From Chitinophaga cymbidii (GTDB lineage Bacteria > Bacteroidota > Bacteroidia > Chitinophagales > Chitinophagaceae): a stretch of 64,000 nucleotides of DNA. The stretch's first letter is position 1. Each line of letters opens with the position of its first letter. The stretch covers positions 62,001-126,000 of the forward strand of contig NZ_BKAU01000006.1 of NCBI RefSeq assembly GCF_007992715.1. The letters run 5' to 3'. Made by a program: the position numbers and the translations under genes. The notes under the pieces are model-generated. The model saw only the letters and a list, made by a program, of their open reading frames with translations, was not told the origin of the DNA and made no database searches. This document shows positions 55,534 to 63,635 of the stretch, piece after piece.

Positions 55534-58263
55534 ATGTGGAAGAGGACATCTTTATGCCGGCTGCTCCTGCTGCTAATTGTAATGGCTGGTTGCAGGCAAT
55601 CGCCGGAGCCGCGCCATTTCAGGATCGGTTTTTCGCAGTGCGGTGATGCCGATCACTGGCGAAAGTCCATGCTGGCTGAAATGCAACGGGAGCTTTCCTT
55701 CCATCCCGGTATAGAGCTGATCTACAAGCAGGCGGACGACAACAGCCAGTTGCAGGTGAAGCAGGTGCAGGAGCTGATGGCGGAGGGCATCGACCTGCTG
55801 ATCATTTCCCCGAATGAGGCCCGGCCGCTGACGCCGGTGGTGGAGGAAGCATATAATAGTGGCATACCAGTGATCGTAGTGGACCGGAAGATCGCTTCCA
55901 CCAGCTATACCAATTACATCGGCGCGGATAATTATGAGCTTGGCAGGATCGCCGGTGAATATGTGGCCGCTTTGCTGAAGGGAAAAGGGAATGTGATAGA
56001 AGTGGTGGGACTGCCCGCATCTTCTCCCGCCATCGAACGGAAGCGCGGGTTCCAGGACGGGATCAGCCGGTATCCGGGGATTCATGTGCTGCAACAGGTG
56101 CATGGCGACTGGGTAAAACAGAAATCGGAATCGGCGCTGGACAGCATCCGCAACATCCTGCCGCAGGCAGACCTGGTATTTGCCCATAATGACGTGATGG
56201 CGCTGGGCGCCCGTAATGCCGCTATCAAGGCCGGTGCGCGTTCCATGAAGATCATCGGCGTGGATGCGCTGCCCGGCAAAGGGGCGGGGCTGGAAATGGT
56301 GTCCGGCAAAGTGCTCACCGCGTCCCTGTTATATCCTACCGGCGGCACCGAAGCTATCCGGAACGCCATCAGCATACTCAACAAAACAGCGCTGCCGAAG
56401 GAAACTTTTCTGCAAACACTGGTGGTGGATTCCACGAATGTGAGAATGATGCAGCTGCAAACCGACAAGATCCTCAACCAGCAGAAAGACATCGAGCTGC
56501 AGCAGGGCATGATCGCGGAGCAGCTGCGCGTGTACAAAAGCCAGCGCACCATGTTGTACGTGCTCGGCATCACGCTGGGCGCGGCGGTGATCTTCGCGGG
56601 GCTGCTCTGGTATTCGCGCAACCTTAACAAGCAGATCAACCGCAAGCTGGCTTTGCAGAACGAAGAGATCAGCCGTCAAAGCAAGCAGCTGATGGAAATG
56701 AGCGCCGCCGCGGCGCAGGCCAACGAAGCCCGCATCACCTTTTTTACCAACATCTCCCACGAGATCAGAACGCCACTGACGCTTATTCTTGGTCCGCTTG
56801 ACGAAATACTGCAACATGCGCGCCTGCAGGGCGGCGACCGGCAGCAGCTGTCGCTTGTCAGAAAAAATGCGGGGCGCCTGCTGCATCTTGTCAATCAGCT
56901 GATGGATTTCCGCAAGCTGGAATTTTCCAAAATGCAGGTGCGCGCATCAGAAAACGACCTGGTGCTTTTCTGCCATGAGATCGTGGAGATTTTCCAGCAG
57001 ATCGCGCGCAAGCGGGGGATCGACTGCCGGCTGGTGACTACGGAAAGAACCTTGCCGGTGTGGATGGATACCGGGATGATGGACAAGGTGTTGTTCAACC
57101 TGATGTCCAACGCCTTCAAATTCACGCCTGACCAGGGCGCGGTGCTCATCAAGCTGGAAAAGCGCGGGGAAGAAGCGGTGATCCAGGTGCAGGATACGGG
57201 CATCGGCATGTCTCCCGAAGTGATGCAGCATGCTTTTGATATTTTTTACCAGGGCGATGTGGACAATCATAAAGGCTCCGGGCTGGGGCTGGCGCTCTGC
57301 AAAGAGCTGGTGCAGCTGCATCACGGTACTATCTCGGCAAACAGCGGCAAGAACCGGGGCACCATTTTCACGGTTTTGCTGCCATTGGGCAACCGGCATT
57401 TTGAGCCGGCGGAGCTGAGCGAATCTTCCACGAAAGAAGAGCCGCAGTTTTATATGGCGGACCTTTTGCCGGTGGAGAACGGGCCGGAAGAAACGGGCGT
57501 GCATGATAAAAGGTCTGTTGTGCTGCTGGTGGAAGACAACCCGGAACTGCGGAGCTTCATCCGGCACCGGCTGGCGGACGACTACGAGGTGCTGGAAGCT
57601 GAAAACGGCCAGCAGGGCTTGCAGATGGCTTTCGAATACCTGCCGGACGGGATCATTTGTGATGTGATGATGCCGGTGAAAGACGGGCATGCGCTGCTGA
57701 AGGAGATCAAGGCGGATGTGCGTACGGCCCACATTCCCGTGGTGCTGCTAACGGCGCGGGTGACGCCGGACCAGCAGATAGAGGGGCTGCAGAACAAAGC
57801 GGACGCCTACATCGTAAAACCTTTCGATTTCAAAATATTGCAACATACGCTCACCAGCCTGCTGGCCAACCGCAGCCACCTGAAGGAACATTTCACGGCG
57901 GACATCCCCGCCGGGCTGAGAGGCACGGCGTCCCGCAGAACGGACCTCCGCTTTGTTTCGGAGTTCACGTCCATCGTGGAAAGCAATATCGGGAACGAAG
58001 AATTTTCAATCGAGGATATTTATAAACAGATGAATATCTCCAAAGTGCAGCTTTACCGGAAAGTGAAAACGCTGATGGGCACTAACGTGAACGAATATAT
58101 TCTGAATACCCGTTTGCAGAAGGCGCGCTATTTCCTGCAGCATGAAGATTTTTCGGTGGCGGAAGTGGCGTATAAGACGGGGTTTTCGTCGCCGGCTTAT
58201 TTTTCCACGGTGTTCAAGAGCAAGCTGGGGGTATCGCCTACTACGTTCAAAGGGAAAAGATAG
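55534..58263 (+). CDS. Hybrid two-component regulator with periplasmic sugar-binding sensor domain
   Basis: This is a one-protein sensor-kinase-regulator of about 909 residues. In order: an N-terminal hydrophobic signal or anchor (VMAGC); a LacI/ribose-binding-like periplasmic domain (about 25-300, with YNSGIPVIVVDRKI and FAHNDVMALGARNA); one membrane helix (about 341-360); a HisKA domain with phospho-acceptor His409 in SHEIRTPL; an HATPase domain (NLMSNAFKFTPDQG, GSGLGLALCKEL); a receiver with Asp710 in CDVMMPVKDG; and an AraC DNA-binding domain (about 810-909). The fused sugar-binding sensor resembles the fructose-sensing regulator of the B. thetaiotaomicron fructan locus, BT1754 (from memory). 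An in-frame ATG at 55360 lies upstream of the likely -7 element, so starts at 55420, 55465 or 55534 are more plausible; 55534 gives the cleanest signal. Confidence 0.93.
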   Translation: MWKRTSLCRLLLLLIVMAGCRQSPEPRHFRIGFSQCGDADHWRKSMLAEMQRELSFHPGIELIYKQADDNSQLQVKQVQELMAEGIDLLIISPNEARPLTPVVEEAYNSGIPVIVVDRKIASTSYTNYIGADNYELGRIAGEYVAALLKGKGNVIEVVGLPASSPAIERKRGFQDGISRYPGIHVLQQVHGDWVKQKSESALDSIRNILPQADLVFAHNDVMALGARNAAIKAGARSMKIIGVDALPGKGAGLEMVSGKVLTASLLYPTGGTEAIRNAISILNKTALPKETFLQTLVVDSTNVRMMQLQTDKILNQQKDIELQQGMIAEQLRVYKSQRTMLYVLGITLGAAVIFAGLLWYSRNLNKQINRKLALQNEEISRQSKQLMEMSAAAAQANEARITFFTNISHEIRTPLTLILGPLDEILQHARLQGGDRQQLSLVRKNAGRLLHLVNQLMDFRKLEFSKMQVRASENDLVLFCHEIVEIFQQIARKRGIDCRLVTTERTLPVWMDTGMMDKVLFNLMSNAFKFTPDQGAVLIKLEKRGEEAVIQVQDTGIGMSPEVMQHAFDIFYQGDVDNHKGSGLGLALCKELVQLHHGTISANSGKNRGTIFTVLLPLGNRHFEPAELSESSTKEEPQFYMADLLPVENGPEETGVHDKRSVVLLVEDNPELRSFIRHRLADDYEVLEAENGQQGLQMAFEYLPDGIICDVMMPVKDGHALLKEIKADVRTAHIPVVLLTARVTPDQQIEGLQNKADAYIVKPFDFKILQHTLTSLLANRSHLKEHFTADIPAGLRGTASRRTDLRFVSEFTSIVESNIGNEEFSIEDIYKQMNISKVQLYRKVKTLMGTNVNEYILNTRLQKARYFLQHEDFSVAEVAYKTGFSSPAYFSTVFKSKLGVSPTTFKGKR

Positions 58264-58336
58264 GGCGTTACGTCAATGCATAAGAAAGGCCGGCCTGTTG
58301 CCAGACCAGCCTGTTGCTATCTAAAGATATCTGATA

Positions 58337-59404
58337 TTATGCGTTACGGTTAATGCAATTCAGGTCGGTGAATGCTTCCGTGAGGCGGGATACAAAGGTT
58401 TCTTCGCCTTTGCGGAGCCATACGCGCGGATCGTAGTATTTTTTGTTCGGCTTGTTCTCGCCTTCGGGGTTGCCGAGCTGTGCCTGCAGGTACCCTTCAT
58501 TTTTCTTGTAGTAATTCAGTACGCCTTCCCAGAAAGCCCATTGCATGTCGGTATCAATGTTCATTTTAATAACGCCGTAGCCGAGGGTTTCGTTGATCTG
58601 GTTCTTGGGAGAGCCGGAACCGCCGTGGAATACGTAGTATACGGGTTTTTTAGCGGTGCCGAATTTCTTTTCGATGAAGTCCTGGCTGTTTTTCAGGATC
58701 TCGGGGCGCAGCTCCACGTTACCGGGGCTGTATACGCCGTGCACGTTGCCGAAAGCGGCGGCTACCGTGAAGCGGGGGCCTACCTGGGAAAGCTGCTCAT
58801 AAGCATAGGCAACGTCTTCCGGCTGCGTGTACAGCAGGGAGTTTTCCACGCCGGAATTGTCCACACCGTCTTCTTCACCGCCGGTTACGCCCAGCTCTAT
58901 CTCAATGCTCATGCCCATCTTGTTCATTCTTTCGAAATATTTTTTGGATATTTCGATGTTCTCGTGGATGGGTTCTTCGGAAAGGTCGAGCATGTGGGAG
59001 CTGTAGAGGGGCTGGCCTTTTTCTTTGAGGAAGGTTTCACCCGCGTCCAGCAGTCCGTCGATCCAGGGCAACCATTTTTTGGCGGCATGGTCGGTGTGCA
59101 GCACTACGGGCACGCCATAATATTTAGCTACTTCATGTACGTGTTTTGCTCCGGATATGCCACCGGAGATGTTCGCCTGGAGCTTATCATTGGGCATTCC
59201 TTTACCGGCGAAGAATTGGGCGCCGCCGTTGGAGAACTGGATGATCACCGGGGAGTTGACCTTCGCGGCTGTTTCCAGCACGGCATTCACGGAGTCTGTG
59301 CCTACTACGTTCACCGCAGGCATCGCAAATTCATTTTCTTTGGCATCTTTATAGAGCGCTTCCAGCTCTTCACCGAATAATACGCCGGCTTTGTACTTTC
59401 CCAT
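58337..59404 (-). CDS. fbaA: Class II fructose-bisphosphate aldolase
   Basis: This 355-residue zinc aldolase cleaves fructose-1,6-bisphosphate in glycolysis. Marks are AMPAVNVVGTDSVNAVLE near the start, the metal-binding block VVLHTDHAAKKWLP, and later YYVFHGGSGSPK with a zinc His. The length and wording fit the E. coli class IIA type. It lies convergent to the fructan regulator; the link to fructose breakdown may be functional or chance. Confidence 0.95.
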   Translation of the reverse strand: MGKYKAGVLFGEELEALYKDAKENEFAMPAVNVVGTDSVNAVLETAAKVNSPVIIQFSNGGAQFFAGKGMPNDKLQANISGGISGAKHVHEVAKYYGVPVVLHTDHAAKKWLPWIDGLLDAGETFLKEKGQPLYSSHMLDLSEEPIHENIEISKKYFERMNKMGMSIEIELGVTGGEEDGVDNSGVENSLLYTQPEDVAYAYEQLSQVGPRFTVAAAFGNVHGVYSPGNVELRPEILKNSQDFIEKKFGTAKKPVYYVFHGGSGSPKNQINETLGYGVIKMNIDTDMQWAFWEGVLNYYKKNEGYLQAQLGNPEGENKPNKKYYDPRVWLRKGEETFVSRLTEAFTDLNCINRNA

Positions 59405-59436
59405 AAATGATATGTTTCGTTTGATTTTAAGGAAAG

Positions 59437-59444
59437 CAAATATA
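59437..59444 (-). promoter_or_regulatory. Possible -7 element for the aldolase gene
   Basis: On the minus strand TATATTTG (59444 to 59437) matches the Bacteroidota -7 consensus about 33 bp before the aldolase start. No TTTG lies at the expected 18-bp distance, so the call is tentative. Confidence 0.4.
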
Positions 59445-59601
59445 GGGATTTCAAATTTTGCATTTTTGCAAGATTTTGCGGCGAGGGGGGCTTTTTTTTA
59501 GGAGAATGCCAATAAAAGGCTTTGCAAACGGTTGAAATTGCTAAAAAAAGGGGGTGTTTTTTGGTTATTGTTTAAGGTGGATGGGAGGGATAGGTTTTGA
59601 A

Positions 59602-59630
59602 GCTGACCGGAAAGGAGCCTTCCGGTCAGC
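59602..59630 (-). terminator. Hairpin after the Rieske-like gene
   Basis: GCTGACCGGAA (59602-59612) and TTCCGGTCAGC (59620-59630) form a perfect 11-bp stem with a 7-base loop, 12 bp beyond the stop of the Rieske-like gene. There is no strong U-tract on the minus strand, so it may be a stabilising 3' hairpin or a weak terminator. The rest of the 59445-59600 spacer shows only G/T-rich sequence without a gene. Confidence 0.55.
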
Positions 59631-59642
59631 CTGGTATGCATA

Positions 59643-60089
59643 CTATTTCACTGTCAATGTAGTGCCGCTGATCTCCACCGTGTATTTCGCCAGGGCCGTT
59701 GTAGCCGGGCCGTTGCTCACCGAGCCGTCCGCATTGAAACGGCTGCCATGCCCGCAGGAGCTGCCGCATTCGATCTTGCCACCGCTGTAGCCGGACAAGG
59801 TGCAGCCTTGATGTGTACAGGTACTGGTGACCGCCGAGAAAGAAGCCGGTACATTGCCCGCGGCGATCCTTATCAGCACTACGCCGCCGCTGATGAGATA
59901 ATCGCCTACGTTCTGCACCTGTGAATTAAGGTTCACGGTCAGCCTTGTTCCGGGATTCGGGTTGGGATTCGGATTTGGATTTGGATCTGGTTCAGGGGAA
60001 TCTCCGCCTTTGCTGCAGGCAGCGATACCGCCCGCACAGGCAATAGCAAGGGTCATGCCCATGGTGGACAAAAAATCTCTTCTTTCCAT
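59643..60089 (-). CDS. Rieske-like [2Fe-2S] Tat lipoprotein with non-canonical second motif
   Basis: This 148-residue small Rieske-fold protein has an N-terminus with RRDFLS (Tat-type) followed by a hydrophobic stretch and GIAAC, a lipobox; both signals on one protein are common for exported cofactor proteins. A Pro-Asn repeat linker (about 36-48) leads to the Rieske domain. Motif 1 is regular (CTHQGC). Motif 2 reads CGSSCGHGSRF in place of the usual CPCHGSRF: the His and GSRF are kept but the two Cys sit 6 and 2 residues before the His instead of 3 and 1. Whether a cluster forms is uncertain. It could be an electron carrier in the envelope. Confidence 0.85.
   Translation of the reverse strand: MERRDFLSTMGMTLAIACAGGIAACSKGGDSPEPDPNPNPNPNPNPGTRLTVNLNSQVQNVGDYLISGGVVLIRIAAGNVPASFSAVTSTCTHQGCTLSGYSGGKIECGSSCGHGSRFNADGSVSNGPATTALAKYTVEISGTTLTVK
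59953..59988. repeat. Hexamer tandem repeat encoding a Pro-Asn linker
   Basis: Six imperfect 6-bp units (GGATTC, GGGTTG, GGATTC, GGATTT, GGATTT, GGATCT) encode the Pro-Asn repeats between the lipid anchor and Rieske domain. Such repeats can vary in length between strains. Confidence 0.75.
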
Positions 60090-60144
60090 AAATTGAGTGG
60101 TTTGTTTTCGGGAAGGATACGGAGCGGAATGTGCGAAGGTTGCC

Positions 60145-60924
60145 TTATGATCCCAGTGAGTTGATCAGCTCCTGGAAATACGCGGGGGCGTGCAGCAGGC
60201 GGCTGCCGTACCAGGAGAACATTTCGCCGTCTACCAACCGGATCTCCGCATCGGGCAGATATTCCCTGACCTCCGCCACATGTTTCTCTTTGAAAGGGTA
60301 AGGCTCGCTGGAAAGCAACACCAGCCTGCAGCCGCTGGCAGCCAGCTGCGCGAGGGATATGGAAGGATAACGGGGAAGATCTTCGAATACATTGCGGAAG
60401 CCGCAGGCATGCATCATTTCGTGGATGAAGGTATCGCCGCCGGCGATCATCCAGGGATCGCGCCAGATGAAGTAGGCGGTGGGAATGGTGGTGGGAGCGG
60501 GGTGCAGCCGCGCGAACCTTTCCCTGATGGTGGCCGCGATGGCTTGTGCTTTGTCCGTTTTCCGGAGGATATCGCCGATGGAAACGATCATGTTGCAGGC
60601 GTTTTCGAGGGACTGGATATCGCTGATCCAGACGGGGAATTTTGCCGCGAGGGTTTCTATCTGCGCGCGTTCGTTCTCTTCTTTATTGGCGATGATGAGG
60701 TCTGGTTGTAAAGATGTGATCAGGTCGATGTTCAGCTGCTTGGTGCCGCCCACACGGGTAATGCTGCGGAACCAGCTTTCCGGATGTACGCAGAATTTGG
60801 TGATGCCGGTAACGGTGGCGCCGAGGTCGTACAGCAACTCCGTTTGTGAGGGCACCACGGATATGATCCGCTGCGGGGGAGCAGGGATCGTGATGGTACG
60901 GCCTAATTGATCGGTGAATAACAT
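60145..60924 (-). CDS. BtuF-like helical-backbone substrate-binding protein without signal peptide
   Basis: This 259-residue protein of the periplasmic binding protein class III (cobalamin/iron-siderophore) family has the opening PQRIISVVPSQTELLYDLG, the block LITSLQPDLIIANKEEN and the C-terminal half after the helical backbone (DTFIHEMMHACGFRNVF). The usual signal peptide is absent: the ORF starts at the first strand. No btuC/D permease genes are adjacent. It starts 1 bp after the stop of the cystathionine beta-synthase-like gene, suggesting coupling. A cytoplasmic binding role is possible. Confidence 0.85.
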   Translation of the reverse strand: MLFTDQLGRTITIPAPPQRIISVVPSQTELLYDLGATVTGITKFCVHPESWFRSITRVGGTKQLNIDLITSLQPDLIIANKEENERAQIETLAAKFPVWISDIQSLENACNMIVSIGDILRKTDKAQAIAATIRERFARLHPAPTTIPTAYFIWRDPWMIAGGDTFIHEMMHACGFRNVFEDLPRYPSISLAQLAASGCRLVLLSSEPYPFKEKHVAEVREYLPDAEIRLVDGEMFSWYGSRLLHAPAYFQELINSLGS

Positions 60925-60925
60925 A

Positions 60926-62284
60926 TCAGCTTCCGAGCGCCTGGATGATGTCGTATTTCGTAACGATGTGCGCGTTGCCGCTGTCGTCTTTCGTCAATAC
61001 AGCGCCATTTTCCTTATTGATGTACATCGTCAGTTTTTCGATGGGCGTATCCATAGACACCTGTGGAAACGCTTTCTGCATCACGTTCCTGACGGATGAT
61101 TCCTTCAGATCAGGCTGATCGATCAGCTTGTTGAAAAGACCGCCTTCGGAAATGGCGCCGATATAATCTCCGTTCCGGGCAACGGGCAGATGCTCGATAT
61201 CGAATTTCTTCATCTTCGCGATGGCTTCGCTTACGGTTTCGTCCGGCGAGATCGTTACCAGCGGCAGGTTGCGGCGGCTGTTCACAATGTCCTTGACGGT
61301 CTTTACATCGAGGAAGCCGCGTTCCATCATCCACTGATCGTTATATACTTTTCCCACATAACGGCTGCCATGATCGTGGAATACCACCACCACTACGTCC
61401 GTCGGTTTAAGCCTGCTTTTCAGCTGCACCAGTCCTGCTATGGCAGATCCTGCCGAATAACCCACAAAAATGCCTTCTTCCTTGGCGATGCGCCGGGCCA
61501 TCACCGCCCCGTCCTTATCTGTCACTTTTTCAAAGTGATCGATGACGCTCATATCGTAGTTCTGCGGCACGAAATCTTCACCGATGCCTTCGGTAATGTA
61601 GGGATATACCTCGCTCATGTCCAGCTCGCCGGTTTCATGGAACTTTTTCAGCAGCGAACCGTAGCTGTCGATCGCCCAGACCTGTATGGCGGGATTTTTT
61701 TCTTTCAGGAACTTGCCGGTGCCGGTGATAGTACCACCGGTGCCCGTGGCTACTACGAGGTGAGTGATCTTTCCTTCCGTCTGCTCCCATATTTCCGGGC
61801 CTGTCTGCTCGTAATGGGCGTCGCGGTTGGCGAGGTTATCGTATTGATTGACGTAAAAAGAATTGGGAATTTCCTTGCTGAGCCTGCGGGAAACGGAGTA
61901 GTAGGATTTGGGATCTTCCGGCAGCACATTGGTGGGGCATACGATCACTTCGGCGCCTACGGCTTTGAGGATGTCTACCTTTTCCTTGGATTGTTTATCG
62001 GTAGTAGTGAAAATACACTTGTACCCTTTGATCACGGCCGCGAGGGCGAGGCCCATGCCGGTGTTGCCTGACGTGCCTTCAATGATGGTGCCGCCGGGCT
62101 TCAGCAATCCCTGTTTTTCGGCTTCTTCCACCATTTTCAGGGCCATGCGGTCTTTGATGGAGTTGCCGGGATTGAAGAATTCCACTTTTGCCAGCACGGT
62201 GCAGGGCAGTCCGGATGTTACACGATGCAGTTTTATCAGCGGCGTATGTCCGATCGTTTCCAGTATATTTTCACAGTACTTCAT
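60926..62284 (-). CDS. Cystathionine beta-synthase-like PLP enzyme with CBS domains
   Basis: This 452-residue fold type II PLP enzyme has the PLP Lys44 in NPGNSIKDR, the substrate loop GTSGNTGMGLA and the phosphate-binding GTGGTITGTGKF. A C-terminal pair of CBS domains (about 330-452) is likely regulatory. Its architecture matches cystathionine beta-synthase (homocysteine + serine); a cysteine synthase role cannot be ruled out. ATG at 62284 opens straight into the conserved ILETIGHTPL; ATG at 62302 is an alternative. It is cotranscribed with the BtuF-like gene. Confidence 0.92.
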   Translation of the reverse strand: MKYCENILETIGHTPLIKLHRVTSGLPCTVLAKVEFFNPGNSIKDRMALKMVEEAEKQGLLKPGGTIIEGTSGNTGMGLALAAVIKGYKCIFTTTDKQSKEKVDILKAVGAEVIVCPTNVLPEDPKSYYSVSRRLSKEIPNSFYVNQYDNLANRDAHYEQTGPEIWEQTEGKITHLVVATGTGGTITGTGKFLKEKNPAIQVWAIDSYGSLLKKFHETGELDMSEVYPYITEGIGEDFVPQNYDMSVIDHFEKVTDKDGAVMARRIAKEEGIFVGYSAGSAIAGLVQLKSRLKPTDVVVVVFHDHGSRYVGKVYNDQWMMERGFLDVKTVKDIVNSRRNLPLVTISPDETVSEAIAKMKKFDIEHLPVARNGDYIGAISEGGLFNKLIDQPDLKESSVRNVMQKAFPQVSMDTPIEKLTMYINKENGAVLTKDDSGNAHIVTKYDIIQALGS

Positions 62285-62333
62285 AATCTTGATGCTTGTC
62301 AACGAAATTAAGGTAATTGGTTGAATGATGGTT

Positions 62334-62341
62334 TATATTTG
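62334..62341 (+). promoter_or_regulatory. Possible -7 element directly before bioD
   Basis: TATATTTG (62334-62341) is a perfect -7 consensus ending 5 bp before the bioD ATG, which would make the transcript leaderless or nearly so. No -33 TTTG lies at 18 bp, so this may be coincidental in an AT-rich spacer. Confidence 0.4.
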
Positions 62342-62346
62342 CTTTT

Positions 62347-62997
62347 ATGAACAACATCTTCATCACCGGTATCGGCACAGGCGTAGGTAAAACGATTGCA
62401 TCGGCCTGTGTTGCGGAAGCGCTCGGCGCTAATTACTGGAAGCCTGTACAGGCGGGCTTGCAGGATGTGACGGATTCCCAGACGCTGCGCGCCCTGCTGA
62501 GCGACAACACCCGCGTCAAGGAAGAGCTGTACAGGCTGCGCATGCCTGCTTCCCCGCATCTCGCCGCCGCGCGGGAGGGGATCACCCTGCAGGAAGACCG
62601 GATCGTGCAGCGGGCGCAGGAGCTGCAGCAACCGGACGTTCCGCTGGTGATCGAAGGCGCGGGCGGCCTCATGGTGCCACTCAACAAGAAAGTGTTCACC
62701 ATCGACCTGATCAAAGCCCTCGGCGCCAGGACCATCATCGTTGCACAAAACTACCTCGGCAGCATCAACCATTGCCTGCTGACGGCCATGGCGCTCAGGC
62801 AGGCGGAGATACCCGTCATCGGCTGGATCTTCAGCGGCGACCATCATTCCAATGAAGACGATATCGTCGGCTGGAGCCAATACCCGCGTATCGCCCGCAT
62901 TCCGCGGGTGCGGAAAGTAACCCGTGAATTTGTGAGCATGCAGGCGGAATTGCTGCAACCAGCCCTCCTGCAATACCTTTCCGGTGATGGTCACTAA
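62347..62997 (+). CDS. bioD: Dethiobiotin synthase
   Basis: This 216-residue ATP-dependent enzyme closes the ureido ring of dethiobiotin in biotin synthesis. The P-loop is GIGTGVGKT (residues 8-16); WKPVQAGLQD and VIEGAGGLMVPL are family marks. Other bio genes are not in the window. It overlaps the next gene by 14 bp and is divergent from the CBS-like gene (62 bp between starts). Confidence 0.95.
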   Translation: MNNIFITGIGTGVGKTIASACVAEALGANYWKPVQAGLQDVTDSQTLRALLSDNTRVKEELYRLRMPASPHLAAAREGITLQEDRIVQRAQELQQPDVPLVIEGAGGLMVPLNKKVFTIDLIKALGARTIIVAQNYLGSINHCLLTAMALRQAEIPVIGWIFSGDHHSNEDDIVGWSQYPRIARIPRVRKVTREFVSMQAELLQPALLQYLSGDGH

Positions 62998-63562
62998 AAA
63001 GGATATACGAAAAGCCTATCTTGCAAAGCGGCTGTCGCTCACGGAAGAAGAGGCGGAAGCGCTGAACAGCGCTTTGCTGGAACAATGCCGGCAACTGCCG
63101 CTGGATGATGTGAACATCGCGCACCTGTTCCTGCCCATCGCCACTAAAAAGGAGATCGATACCTATCCGCTGGCGGAGTGGCTGCGGGAGCGGTATCCGG
63201 GTTTACAGCTGGCGCTGTCCCGCTCTTACCTCGCCACCGGCGACATGCAGCATTATCTTTGGGAAGCGGATACCCGGCTGGTGCCGAATTCCCTCGGTAT
63301 CCCGGAGCCGGAAAGCGGCAGGCTGGTGGCGCCGGAAGAGATCGACCTGGTATTTGTGCCGATGTTGGCGTTCGACGAGCAGGGCCACCGCGTAGGATAC
63401 GGCAAGGGGATGTACGATGCTTTCCTGCGGCAGTGCAGGGACAACGTCCGGAAGATCGGGCTGTGCCTGTTTCCGCCGTTGCCTGCTATTGAAGATGTGT
63501 ATGAAGGGGACGTGGCGCTGGATGTGGTGGTGACGCCGTTCAGGATCTGGCAGTTTTCATAA
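62984..63562 (+). CDS. 5-formyltetrahydrofolate cyclo-ligase
   Basis: This 192-residue enzyme converts 5-formyl-THF to 5,10-methenyl-THF with ATP. Family marks are the N-terminal KKDIRKAYLAKRLSL, the middle LPIATKKEIDT, and GYGKGMYDAFL, which holds the conserved glycine-rich YGxGxYD motif. The ATG at 62984 lies inside the bioD 3' end, indicating translational coupling. An lpxK start follows 73 bp later. Confidence 0.93.
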   Translation: MMVTKKDIRKAYLAKRLSLTEEEAEALNSALLEQCRQLPLDDVNIAHLFLPIATKKEIDTYPLAEWLRERYPGLQLALSRSYLATGDMQHYLWEADTRLVPNSLGIPEPESGRLVAPEEIDLVFVPMLAFDEQGHRVGYGKGMYDAFLRQCRDNVRKIGLCLFPPLPAIEDVYEGDVALDVVVTPFRIWQFS

Positions 63563-63635
63563 AGCATTTACCCGTCGCGCAGCGATACTACCATATGCAG
63601 CCGGCAAAACATTATTTAATTTAAACCTGAAGCCA

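Noticed and set aside
58264-58336. Terminator between the fructan regulator and the aldolase gene
   Set aside because: There are repeated CCTGTTGC words and a short GGCCGGCC palindrome, but no stem with a T-run on either strand.
59953-59988. Short tandem repeats as a CRISPR or regulatory array
   Set aside because: The 6-bp units lie in frame within the Rieske-like gene and encode a Pro-Asn linker.
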